A DNA stretch of 64,000 nucleotides from Musa acuminata AAA Group. Its lineage: Eukaryota; Streptophyta; Magnoliopsida; Zingiberales; Musaceae. The notes under the pieces are model-generated. The model saw nothing but the letters and a program-made list of their open reading frames with translations, searched no databases and had not been told where the DNA came from. Positions 10,796 through 21,690 of this stretch are shown one piece after another. Each line of letters starts with the position of its first letter. The stretch's first letter is position 1. The stretch spans positions 34,162,501 through 34,226,500 of the forward strand of contig NC_088344.1 in NCBI RefSeq assembly GCF_036884655.1. Direction: 5' to 3'. The position numbers and the translations under genes are program-made.

Positions 10796-13700
10796 TTAAA
10801 AACCTTCAACTCTAGGCCTCGGCAGCGTAGGTGAGGGTGGTTTCCTGCTGCTGCTGCTTATCCTATTATCTTCTAGTGAAACTGTGGTAGAACAGCTTCG
10901 TCGCGGAAGTGGGATGGACAATGAAACTCTTGGGGACGATAGTGGTTGTGGCGGCGATGGTGAGAAATTTGTTGGTGGTGGTGGTGTGGGGATGATGATA
11001 CCATTTATGCTTTGAGACTTTAGCATCTGTTTTCCTGAAACAACGGATGGCTCCTGAAGAGGGTAGCGGCTAGGGTATTTCATGTCTTGGACATTCTCCA
11101 GTGATTCCACGATGGTCCTCATGGTGGGCCTCTCCGAAGGATCCTTCTGAAGGCATTTCATCGCAATGTCTGCAACAGTTCGGGCAGCTTTGGAAGGGAA
11201 CCGTCCTTTGATGCGGGGATCCATGATAAGCGACAGGCGGCAATCATCATCAAGAAAAGGTCTACTCCACTTCACAATGTTCCGTTCTTCTTTAGGATAT
11301 CGGCTGTCAAGATTCCTCCGGCCGGTCAGCAGTTCAAGAAGGACAATTCCAAAACTCCACACATTGCTCTTAGGAGTCAGCAACCCTTTCTCCAAGGTCT
11401 CCAATGATAGGCAAGCCTGAATGAAGATAAAAGAAACATCTCATTGAAGGTGTTCATGTTCACATATTCTCATCATGTTTACCTATTAAATAAACAAACA
11501 GAATCCTGTTGAAATAACTCTAATTCTCCTAACATAACATTTTGTTTCCATCATGCACGACCTAAATCATTTGATATCATAAATTTGATTCAAACATTGA
11601 AGAAAAATATGGTAACTGTAGTTCCACTTCATGTTGCAAGATGGCTCAGCCTACTGGTAACTCATTTTGTTCAAATTTCTAAAGGGCAAGTCTGCATTAG
11701 ATAATTTACCAGTCAGGGCATATCCAAGTACAAATTTCTCAGAAGAGGTTCAACGGACCACTTACTTGACAGTAAAAAATGTTCTACAGCAGAGGAATGC
11801 ATGTCATCAGGTAAGCTGCAGATGAGAAGCTAAAATATTACAGGAACTAAAAAGCAATTCACCAACCGATGATTAGAAAGTCTGATGCTGTAGGAATTTT
11901 GAATGGGACAGTTTCTACCGGCAGACACCAGAGCGTACTGCCGGTAGTTTTCAGATGTTCATCCCTATCCCATAGAAATAAGCCATAATGAAGAAACTTA
12001 TAATCAGAAACCATATAAAAATATTGGATGTGTATATGCAGTAGGTGATATAAAAACGATTGGCTTGTACCACATGAAATTACGTTAGGTCAGCCACCAA
12101 CCATCCCCCAGTGCATTTGAAAAAATTGGTAATATCATTCTGATAAATATATATTACTTGGCAGCATCTAATCCTTTTCATGGAACAAGACACATTTTGA
12201 TTGGCTACTGTGCATATAAAGTAAATCACTTACAATAGAAGAACTTGAAATGCTTGTCTCCGGATTGTAACAGACACATCCGTATCCTGATAGCTTCGCA
12301 CTGAAATCCTTGTCAACTTGTATATTTGATGTTGAAAACTCATGGTACATGGCCTGATAAAATTAAACAAACATGTCACTCAGAGATATCACAAAGCATA
12401 ACACCAAACCACTCTAGAGATTCTTAAAACATGATAGATGTCAAATGCAATCCAAGACAGACTACAGCAGTTTGTTGATTCAAGATGAACCATTTTCAAC
12501 AAGTGTACTAATCGGATCTGTTATGAATTGTTCCACATATATAGTTACTCTATCAGAGATTGTATCCACAAAAGTTCTCCGAGCTTCCATGTTTTGAATT
12601 TCCCTTGATTGCAGATACATTAAATAATGATTCTCTTGTACTAGTAGAATGAAAAGATGAATGAACAAGATAGTGGTCATCAACGTCATAAATTTCATAT
12701 CATCCTCATGAGATTGTCTATGGAGTATTAAAATAATTTTGTTTATGCAATAATTTCATGATATTAATCATCTTCTTGAGGCAGTCAGTCCCACAGAAGA
12801 AATGAAAATTTTCAAAGTTCCCACCAATGGACAGAAATGCTCAGCTTACATACTTGAGTTTTGACAATCTTAAATTGCATAAAAGACATGTCAACGACAA
12901 ATTTGGTTCACCTGAAAAGGGCCTTCTTCATGTAAAAATGCAAGACCTCTTGCAGCACAGAGAGCCACTTTCATCCTTGTACACCAACCGATGGATGGAC
13001 CATCTGATCTTCCATGAAGCAGCCGATCTAAACTTCCATGGTGAAGCCTCTCGTAAATCAATATCCGCTCACCAGAACCCTCTTGAGCATAAAATCCAAT
13101 CAGCTTACAAAGGTTAGGGTGCTGCAGTGAAGCTAGCACATTCACCTCGTTAACAAATTCCTTCAACCCCTGAAATATCCAAAACATGATACTTTAATGA
13201 TATATGTAACCATCATTACTTTTTTTCAAAATATATGAAGTAAAGATCAATGGCCTAGATTTTAGCAGACAGATGCTGCAGACTGAATTAAAAAGAGGTG
13301 GTGAAATATATATGTGTGTAGAGATATCCTAATTCTTTCTTGAAGTTTTAAAAGAAAACATTACCAAAAGCCATGTAGTCAAGAATAGAACTTCTAACTT
13401 TCAAGAAGATGGTACTTGCAAGACAAGCAAAGGTCACTGAGCTACCAAAGACAAGGGATATTCACATATGCAAATATTCTGTCCATGCGACAAACTCTTA
13501 AGAATTATACTCCCATGGAGAATTGATAAGTTCTCTGGAGCTCCACATGCGGAGGAAACACAAAAAGCAAGCATACAGGAAAGGAAGTCCTAAAATGATG
13601 ATTTTCATATCTTTTAGTACCTGCATGGAATGCAATACGCGAGTAACTGTGGCTTCAGTCTTCTTCGACCCCATCGTATCATCGCTAAAGCTTGCCTTAT

Positions 13701-14250
13701 AAATTGTAGATGAGGTGCCTTCTGAAATGCAACGGTCAGCAGAGAAATGCAGACATGCACTTGAAACTTCTTCATATGAGAATTTCCGGAAACCTCCCCC
13801 TAGTGGTGGCAATGGGAGTGGGCCAGAGGGGGCAATAGGACCGCTGGCGCTGCTTGACTTGAAGCTTCCCAAATTCTTTAAAACTGAGTTGGCCTGCGGC
13901 GACGGGAGTGGAAGAGGTAGAGGATTTGAAAAGTGTTGGTCCTTCACCACCCGACCTCTGCCCCTATACTCCTCTTGGTCATCAAACTCCATGGAAGCAA
14001 GAGCATCCCGCTCAGCCACAACAAGGCTAGAAGGGGCAGACAATGCTCTGGTTCTGATGTTTGGATATTGACTGGCAGATTGAGATTTTGTTCGGTTTCT
14101 GAAACTTGGAGGGGCAGATTGGAGAGACGGCCCATGGGACTCTGGCACAGGAAGTGTGAATGTTGCATTCTCTTTGATGTTGGGGGGTTTTCTGCTAGAC
14201 AAATTGCCACTTTTCTTCTTCTTGTGCTTCAAGATGGTAAAGCAACCCAT
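10796..14250 (-). CDS. RLCK-VII-like receptor-like cytoplasmic pseudokinase
   Basis: Four minus-strand exons (14250-13621, 13169-12912, 12353-12234, 11416-10796), all phase 0, give 542 residues. The start MGCFTILKHKKKK has Gly2 and Cys3 followed by a basic run, the N-myristoylation/palmitoylation signal of plasma-membrane RLCKs. Residues ~30-165 are a Ser/Pro-rich low-complexity linker. The kinase fold spans about 170-440 and keeps SNVWSFGIVLLELLTGR and the helix-C Glu (EFVNEV). Catalytic positions are lost: the Gly-loop reads SEGTSSTIYKA, the ATP-binding Lys is replaced (EATVTRV, Thr203), the catalytic-loop Asp is Glu301 and its Lys is Ser303 (YHEFSTSN), and DFG is GYG (319-321). It is therefore probably a scaffold rather than an enzyme. 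The Pro/Ser-rich tail ends at the stop 10796-10798. Related PBL-like proteins with the same SLETLEKGLLTPKSNVWS region are known in plants, so this is likely a conserved class. Confidence 0.93.
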
Positions 14251-15463
14251 TTTGCAAGTACCAATGAGTTAGATATGTCCTGAAAGTGAAACACAAATAA
14301 CCATACCATCAGAAGAAGGTGGATGAGAATATAAGCAAGCGTATAGCAAGAATTTGGACAGCATTGATTCCACAGCCACCAAAAAAATTCTTCGATGCCA
14401 ACTAACATGCCCTTGTGAGACTAAATCAATCATCTTCTTGAGGGGAAGAGATGCATATAAAAGACTGTCATCTCCAATAAAATTATGTTCGATCGAATCT
14501 GTTGAAGTCTCAAATGATCTAGAAATGAGAATTCGCCAATTCGTCGTTTGATCGAATCTGTCGACTATCTAAGCAAAAGCAAGACCTTTTTTGCTAACGT
14601 AGTAAGCAGTATAAAAGTCAGAGACGGTTCTCCGAGCAACATTCAATTCGTCAAACAAGTTTTCCACTTTTTTGACGGCTATTACAATCTGAAACGTCTA
14701 TTACAATCTGGAATCGATTAATAAGAACTTCGATGACGGCTATTACAATCTGAAACGACTTCCACTTCATCCTACGCCCTTCTGAAACAAGTTTTCCTAT
14801 AATAACGTAGGAATATCCCCATAGATTTCACAAACTTACAACGATCCACCCTTGTTTCCTCAAGAACCCTCCAAGAGGCAATGAATTGTAAACCATACCT
14901 AACTTGATTCCCAAAAAATATTCCAAATTTATGAATACCACAAAAAAAAGAACTCGAAGCAAGCAATCGAATCCTTCCGGAACAGAAGCCCTAAAAATAA
15001 ATGTTCCAAATACCGTCAATTTCTTAGACGTCCCCCCGAAAGAAAGCCCTTTGAGAATCACAAAGCCAAAGACTCGCATCGAGATCAAGCAACAAGGAAC
15101 CGGGAGTGCAAAGCTCCAACCTTGCGTCGAAAGGTACTGCTCCGTCACCACGCCGCCGATCCAACGAGTAAGGCGCCTACTCCAGACAAAGAGACGAGTT
15201 CGATTCCGCGTGCGCGCGAGGCCCAGAGAGAGAGGTGAGAGATCACACGAGCCAGAAGAGGAGAAGAGGAGGAGGAGGAGGCAATGCAGAGGGAAGGGGG
15301 TGGGGAGCGAGAGGAAATGTGGAATTAGAATAAGGAAGTGGTGGCGACAGCATGAAGCACTGGTCAAAGAGGGGAAGGAAAAGTTGATGGGACAGCTACA
15401 GGGAGGACCTACCATGTTCCCAATAATACCCCCGCGCCTCCTTGGATATGTCTCGAGTGCCAC
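14251..15463 (-). promoter_or_regulatory. 5' leader and promoter region of the pseudokinase gene
   Basis: Upstream of the kinase start lie AT-rich DNA and then a GC-rich block (about 15100-15350) that looks like a 5' leader exon. A possible minus-strand donor (cgcaag/gttgga, near 15120) suggests a leader intron. The open frames here are not convincing proteins. Confidence 0.35.
14674..14757. repeat. Short direct repeats in kinase upstream region
   Basis: The 23-bp unit beginning gacggctattacaatctgaa occurs at 14674-14696 and 14735-14757, with a partial third copy (tctattacaatctggaa) at 14697-14713. Confidence 0.85.
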
Positions 15464-17951
15464 CGCCGAAAAATTATCAGAGATTCAGACGTCTCTGCGC
15501 GGATGGCAACAACGTAAATAAATACTCTTTGGAGGGCAAGAGAATAATCCACGTTCCCATGGATGTGACAGTCAAGTCAAAGACGAAAAATATATTTTTT
15601 CCCCTCTTTACAAATCTATTTTAAGTGCAGTCAAAGAAAGAAAAAGGAAGGATGGAACGTTTGACCGCCTGCTCACCCTACGATCGTCCACGGCCGAACA
15701 AACCGACGTTCGAGATCTCTTCTCGACGAAGGTGTGAGTCACGCCAGGGGAAGCGAGTAGGAGGAGCGGCGCAACAACGCCCGATCCACTAGTTGATCAT
15801 TAATTTGGAGGGATGCGGATCCGATCTACAGACCACGAGTCCGACCCTAATCAAATCCAATGAATCGTGTGGCTGTTAGGACGTCAGATCACGGCCGACC
15901 ACTTGAGGTCAACCTCCACCGATGCTGGTCTGCGGAGACGCCCGAAGCGTTGCACTCCGTTCTCTGGGCTTCCTCTCGTCGTCCTCATTTGTTTCGTTGC
16001 AATGCTTTCTTTGGGTTTATTATATATTATTCTTATAATTAATAATCTCGACACCTCCCAACTTTTCTCGCAACGTAAAGACACCTAAACGAAAGCTCAA
16101 AGTCACGCGTAGGCTCAACTTTTCAAATAAGCCCATAAGAACCACTTCTTATCGATTTCATAGTTAGAAAAATAAATCTAGTTCTGAATTAATAGACGTC
16201 CACATAGCTCGATTTTACTAGTTACTTGACCCAAAAAATTAAAGAAGAGTCCATATTAAATATTACTATCATTCAAGAGTCTCGACAGAGACCCATCCGC
16301 TCCATCTAGTACCTAGGTAAAAAAATCATGTCCTGAGCCAATCAAAGACAGAAACATAAGACACTCTTTATTCTCTTAATTCATTATTAATACAATTATC
16401 TTCCTTCTTTATTATTTTTTTAACTTAGACATCAAAGTGGTCGAACTGGGACACTCACGCACGCAAGTCTATTTATTCATCCTGCCCGTCACACTTGCTA
16501 TTCACATCATCAGAAAAAGTCATCATAAGGGACCTATACTTTCGGTAGAGAACCAATCGGGCTGACTCACCAGTTGACGATCTTTGTGTTTTAACAAGTA
16601 TATTAATTTTTATATTTTTAAAATTTATATTAAAAATTTTATACTTATAAAATTAAAAATATTTAATCTTGTTTATTTTTACGTTATTGATTTTGTTGAT
16701 AAAAATATTATAGGATTTACTAGTAAGTACATGCTAATTCTATCTTATTTCGAATTATGTACGATATTTCCATCACGACGAGGAGAAATAAAATTAAATA
16801 TTTTATTTAAATAAATATAAAAATCTCAATCACCATTCTTTTTAGGTGTATAGTCTATTTACATAATTCTATATGTTTTAAATGAAAGTGAACGTATTAG
16901 GATTCTTATTAACCGAAACATTGGAGCTCTTGAAAATGTCGACGTTGACAAGTATTTTTCTTATCTTAATTAAATTTAAATTATCTGGAGGGTTTGATTG
17001 TGAATTCAAATGGGAAATTTTTCTTTGTGATTTATTATATTAATACCTCATGAATATATTTTTTTGTTTTAATGAAAGAGTATGATGTGACACAGATTAT
17101 TGAGAGTATATAAAAGGATCTATGTTTGAGTTGAGATTAATTAAATTATCTTTATAATTCATTTTACATGAAAAAAATCTTGATTTCCTTCGTAAGGAAA
17201 ATGATATGATAACGACTATTAAGATGAATTGGATTTATATTACAATCAAATGTCGGGTCACAATCCAATCTCGGTGTTGGATGCTATAATAGCACTCTTC
17301 TATTCAAAGAGTACTTATCAGCCCGATTGACTTCATACAATGCCATGAACTCGATGCAACATTACATGTGCTTCCGCATAACAATTAAGGATGTCAGATG
17401 TCATGAGATTAATGGTAGGTTTTATGGGTTTGATTTTGTACATATGAAACAAAATTCTCACCATTTATTGCTCTTGAATGTCCCATTTAATGTTTTTGCC
17501 CAGATTCAAATTTTTATATATATATATAAAGACTACGACAATCATAATAATTCTTCTAGACATATCAGGTCACAAATAACATCAATAATAATTCAGTAAA
17601 ATTTTAAAATATCTTAAGTTTTTATTTATTCTAAATATATTTTTATTTATACCTAACATTCTTATTTTCTAAAAGATAAAATTATCTTTTTAACTTTTTT
17701 TTTTGTCCCTCGACATTATGTACCAATTTGACACGATGTCTTGTTGCCTTCGTCCCGTCGCTCTCGCTCTTGTTTGTGAATTATATCCTCCCTCTCATCT
17801 ATCATTTTCGAGATATCATTAAATATTTTACCTTTGTCCCATTGTATATCTCGAGGAGGTGGTCATCGATTGGATGAATGATCCGTGAATAATTAAGAAA
17901 AACATTGAGCTGATGACGAGCTATGTGAAAGCCAAAAATAATTTTATTTTT
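15464..17951. other. Gene-free AT-rich stretch
   Basis: No coding sequence recognised. A very AT-rich segment at about 16575-16830 faintly resembles 51930-52100 (both contain a motif like ttgataaaaatattataggat), suggesting an old repeat. The rest shows nothing specific. Confidence 0.4.
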
Positions 17952-18180
17952 TTAAATAATAAGAAAAAGGATAATAAAAGTATATTTAAAGGTTTTTTTT
18001 TTTAGGAATTTGCCAATGCAATGGTAGCAAAAGATGATTGTTAGATATGTAAATGACATAACGTTCATTTTCGGCCAAAATGGGGACCAAGTAGGGTGAC
18101 AGGAAATGACACGACACGTGCTGCCATCAAGCGGTGCGTTCGTGTCATCATCATGATCACCATCATCATCATCTGCATGA

Positions 18181-18729
18181 TCACGGATGAGGCGATTCCA
18201 TGACATGTCCACCGACGCCATCGCCTCCGCCATGATCGAGCAGCGACTGCCGGCAAGTCGGGCACGACGAGTGCGAAGCCAACCACTTGTCGATGCACCT
18301 GACATGGAACCCGTGGTGGCACCTGGGGAGCACCCGGACCTTCTCCCCGTCGGCGAACTCGCCGAGACATATGGGGCATTCGGTGGCCGGGAAGTCGGCC
18401 CCCGAGCCGTACACGGCCACCGGGATGCGGCGGAGCGACCGCTTCTTGAGCCCCGTCGCCGCCAGCCTCGAAGAGACCTCCTCGGGGTTCTCGAATACCA
18501 CCCGCCGGCCGCACCGAAGAACGCACCGCACCACGGAGTTCAGCCCGAGCGCGAACACCAGGGCGCACAGCAGCGCCGCGAGGATGAAGACCATGTTGGT
18601 GTCAAAGCTGGCGGTGCCGCCGCCGCCGCCGCCATTGTTCCCGGTGGCGTGCTGCCTGGTCCCGTTGGCCGCGGTCGGTGGCGTCCCCAGGAACTCGCCG
18701 AGCAGCCTACGCATTGCGGATTCTGTCAT
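18181..18729 (-). CDS. ATL: ATL-family RING-H2 finger E3 ubiquitin ligase
   Basis: Intronless, GC-rich gene of 182 residues if read from the Met at 18729. One N-terminal membrane span (residues ~46-68, [20 protein letters not shown]) precedes the GLD-type motif [12 protein letters not shown] (93-104) typical of ATL proteins. The RING-H2 follows with all eight zinc ligands: C118, C121, C137, H139, H142, C145, C156 and C159, plus the Trp (CIDKWL) used in E2 contact. The membrane-anchored ligase would act with a ubiquitin-conjugating enzyme on unknown substrates. It resembles the small ATL72-80 group. Other starts are possible: Met at 18714 ([10 protein letters not shown]) or 18801; [10 protein letters not shown] is chosen because the longer extension looks like leader sequence. 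The short C-terminal tail is Gly/His-rich. Confidence 0.93.
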   Translation of the reverse strand: MTESAMRRLLGEFLGTPPTAANGTRQHATGNNGGGGGGTASFDTNMVFILAALLCALVFALGLNSVVRCVLRCGRRVVFENPEEVSSRLAATGLKKRSLRRIPVAVYGSGADFPATECPICLGEFADGEKVRVLPRCHHGFHVRCIDKWLASHSSCPTCRQSLLDHGGGDGVGGHVMESPHP

Positions 18730-20045
18730 GCAGCCGCCCCAGAGCGAGAAGTAACATAAGAAGAGGAAAGAGGAGTTGTGAGACTTCAGCCTTTCTCTCA
18801 CTGATCCCTCTCCGAATAGTCTTCTCGGGGAGTGATGCTGCGAGGAATCCGGGAAAGATAAAAGACATCAGAAGAAGCAACCTTATTGCCTTAGCAGGAA
18901 CCAACGGCGAAGAAGAGGAGAGAGCTATCGCAGACCTCTGAATTGCTTCTGCCGGAACCCACTGCTGCCGGTGACTGCAGACCTTTGGCTTGCTCGATTA
19001 AGCGAGATATTTTGGCTGGATGAAATCAGTGACCTGGGAGGAAGAAGGGGAATCTACACAGACACGGAGAGAGAAAAAGGAATTGACATGAAAAGATGTA
19101 CACAGTGCTTTACAGAAACATGTACGTAAAAGTTGAGCTTCTCACAGGCGATGCATCGATGAGAAATGAACACCCAAACCACTTGCTTGATCTTTCATGT
19201 TACAGCCAACACATGTTACGGCAGCCATGAAGGGGACATAATGATGTGCTGGCTCTCACAGCTTTCAATCTCGCATTGGTTGACAGTGGCTCTTAGGGTA
19301 CTGATGGGGCCTGCAGGAAGATGTCACTGCTGCATGCTTGCTAGATATTTTGCTGCTGGTGATCGCCGTGTGTTGTGAAGTGACAGATCTTTTCAGCTCA
19401 GTCGACCTCCTACCAACCGCACCTTGTAGAGAGCAAATGGCTCGTTGAGATCTTGTGATAGAGGTGCATGTGGCACCTTTTAGAATGAAAGAAGATCCAT
19501 GGACGTCCACTTCGGCCGCGTCCAATTACTCATGTCATTACTCTGAACAAAGGCGATTACACATACTGAGGTATCGATGGGCTCACGAGATTACGCACAT
19601 CAACTCAGTAATGTCATTTCTCATTGTATTACATATGATTGGGTGAGAGGTTCTATTCATGAGAGATTACGCTTCATGAAGCTACAGTATGTGCGTGTCA
19701 AAATGATATGGTTGAGGAGACTGTGCTGACCAACAAAATTGGTTTGATGAACTTATGCTGCTAAGTGAATCATCCATCATTTTTAGCCAGAACAAGCCAA
19801 GGAGAACAGCATCAAACAAAGATTCTACGTTTGAGTACATACCGAGTACATCAACTAGAAAATGAGCTTCAAATAGATAGTAACACAACTACAGAACCCA
19901 ACCCACTGCAACTACGTGGATATATGTAAGCTACAACGACGATGGAGAGCTTGCACACTCGGAAGAATGTTCCCAGAACATTAACTCCCACCTTATTTAT
20001 GTGGAGGCACTCGAACACCTTCTCCGGCATAAAGTAGCAGCTCGA
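18730..20045. other. ATL upstream region and LTP downstream region
   Basis: Contains the ATL 5' leader (about 18730-18960, with an upstream open frame from 18904 that overlaps the ATL start) and, toward 20045, the 3' region of the lipid transfer protein gene. No convincing gene was seen at 19000-19900. Confidence 0.45.
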
Positions 20046-20498
20046 TCACTTCACCCTGCAAAAACAAGTAACCGGTAAAAGCGGTGTCTCAAGCATTACG
20101 TTGGATTCATGATGTCTTAAGGTAGCCATTTCCACATGTACAGCGTCACGTTCAGATACTTGCCGAGAGCAGTCGGTGGAGGGGCTGATGCTGTAGGGGA
20201 TATTTACGCCGCACTTCCTCGGGATCCCGGAGATGAGACCGGGCTTAAGCCCCTGGATGCCGGCCGTGGATCTCTTGAGGCAGTTACACGTGGTCTGCCG
20301 GTCCGGCGTGGTCCGTGCGGCGCCATCGAGCGCCCTCACCCCGGAGCAGCACCCAGCGGTGAGAGGCCATATGGCGCGGGCGTAGCCGAGGCACGGCGTA
20401 AGGTAAGAGACCACCTGGCCACAGCTGATCGCCGCGTGCGCCCCGGCGGTAACAAGGCAGGCCAGCACGAGAGCCAGGAGAGCACCAGAGCGAGCCAT
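20046..20498 (-). CDS. LTP1: Type I non-specific lipid transfer protein precursor
   Basis: Two exons, 20498-20164 and 20055-20046, encode 114 residues ending STDCSRVK. Residues 1-22 are a secretory signal peptide ([20 protein letters not shown]), so the mature protein (AISCGQVV...) is apoplastic. The eight cysteines are at 26, 36, 50, 51, 71, 73, 96 and 110, giving exactly the type I pattern C-X9-C-X13-CC-X19-CXC-X22-C-X13-C. These form four disulfides around a lipid-binding tunnel. The intron sits at the family's usual place, right after the last cysteine, but starts GC (tctcg/gcaagt) rather than GT, with a normal tgcag acceptor. Splicing there yields the familiar short SRVK end; reading through instead would add an unrelated tail. 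A TATA-like sequence lies about 90 bp upstream (20586-20593). Confidence 0.92.
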   Translation of the reverse strand: MARSGALLALVLACLVTAGAHAAISCGQVVSYLTPCLGYARAIWPLTAGCCSGVRALDGAARTTPDRQTTCNCLKRSTAGIQGLKPGLISGIPRKCGVNIPYSISPSTDCSRQVSERDAVHVEMATLRHHESNVMLETPLLPVTCFCRVK

Positions 20499-20585
20499 GG
20501 CGTTGCGGTACTGCTCCTATACGTACGTCTCTCTCTTCTTCTCTTGAGGATGGGTGAGTGTGCAAGGAAAGGGCTGCCATGGCTG

Positions 20586-20593
20586 TGCTTATA
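20586..20593 (-). promoter_or_regulatory. Probable TATA box of the LTP gene
   Basis: The minus strand reads ctataagc about 90 bp upstream of the LTP start codon, a normal TATA-to-ATG distance for a short-leader plant gene. Confidence 0.45.
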
Positions 20594-21493
20594 GCATGGG
20601 GGAGGGGTAGGTGGGAGTTGGGTTCACGAAGGATATCGCGTTAAACTGGTGTCCTACAAAATGGGGTACATGAGAGGCTGCACAGTAAGTAATATGTAGC
20701 GTAATGAAGGTTACGGAAGAACATGTCCTCCAAATCAGTACAAAGTGGTGACATGACTTCTTTCGATAGGTTAGAAGGGACGAGCACTGATGTAGTGGTT
20801 TAATGCGGCGTCACATGGGACATGACAAGTCAAGTCGAGTTGGTACGGTCATCGAGATTCGTGCAGAGATGCCATGCGTACGGTGATACTGTTCCTACCA
20901 TCTAATCTTCCATGTTGATGATTAGTAAGTAATACGTACGGGTAGGCAGTAGCTATTGCGTTGCAAAATGACGAGCTTGTCCTTTCGATGTAATATTTAT
21001 TAACTATAATTAGAAAATATTAAAAATATTTAATATTTTTTACACCTAAAATAATATGAACATTAACTGACAAATAACTAAAAAATCATTGCATGAATTC
21101 CACTACATTAAGATAAATAATGGATTATTTCCGAGAATATTTCTCTAGTTGACGATCGTTGAATTTAAAGAATGGTTGGATTCGATCTCTCCCTAATCTT
21201 TTACTCTCAGGATTAATTTTTTAGTCATCGAAGGGAAGCATCATGATATCAATCTTTGTTGAAGGAGGCTAGCGAGGAATCCACTACTACTAGAGTTTTG
21301 TTCTCCACCTTTCTCCGTTCAACCCTTCTTAGATCAATGCGACGTGAGAGACTTGGCTACTGTGTTCATATGATAATCGCAGTCATGGAAAGAGTTGACC
21401 CATAAAAGAACAATAAAATGATACGAGTACAATATTATGATATTATAATATAATTGAAAGATAATATTTTTAAATAAAAATTAAAATAATATT
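20594..21493. other. LTP upstream region
   Basis: Promoter-side DNA of the lipid transfer protein gene passing into AT-rich sequence. No gene was recognised. Confidence 0.45.
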
Positions 21494-21690
21494 AAGAAAG
21501 AGGTAAATTTTAAAACACTTCAAATATTTACAAGTGCAAACACATTTACTCCATAAACTATGTTATTATTTATAGAATATAATAGTAATTATCTTATCAT
21601 CTTATGTCATCTATTATTAACTTAGATATAAAAATTATCTTATGATAATAATTTTTTTATATCATGAGCTACATAACTAGAACTACTTAA
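21494..21690 (-). repeat. 3' LTR remnant of the copia element
   Basis: Aligns with 24290-24475 over tatttatagaatataat, a tatctta/tatgtcat block and the run aaattatcttatgataataa. The outer end has decayed and is approximate. Confidence 0.6.

Noticed and set aside
14828..15521. Open frames of about 200 residues on both strands upstream of the kinase gene
   Set aside because: They lack family features and overlap each other. The region is more likely leader and promoter DNA.
20136..20594. 152-residue plus-strand frame opposite the lipid transfer gene
   Set aside because: It is antisense to a well-supported gene and shows no domains.
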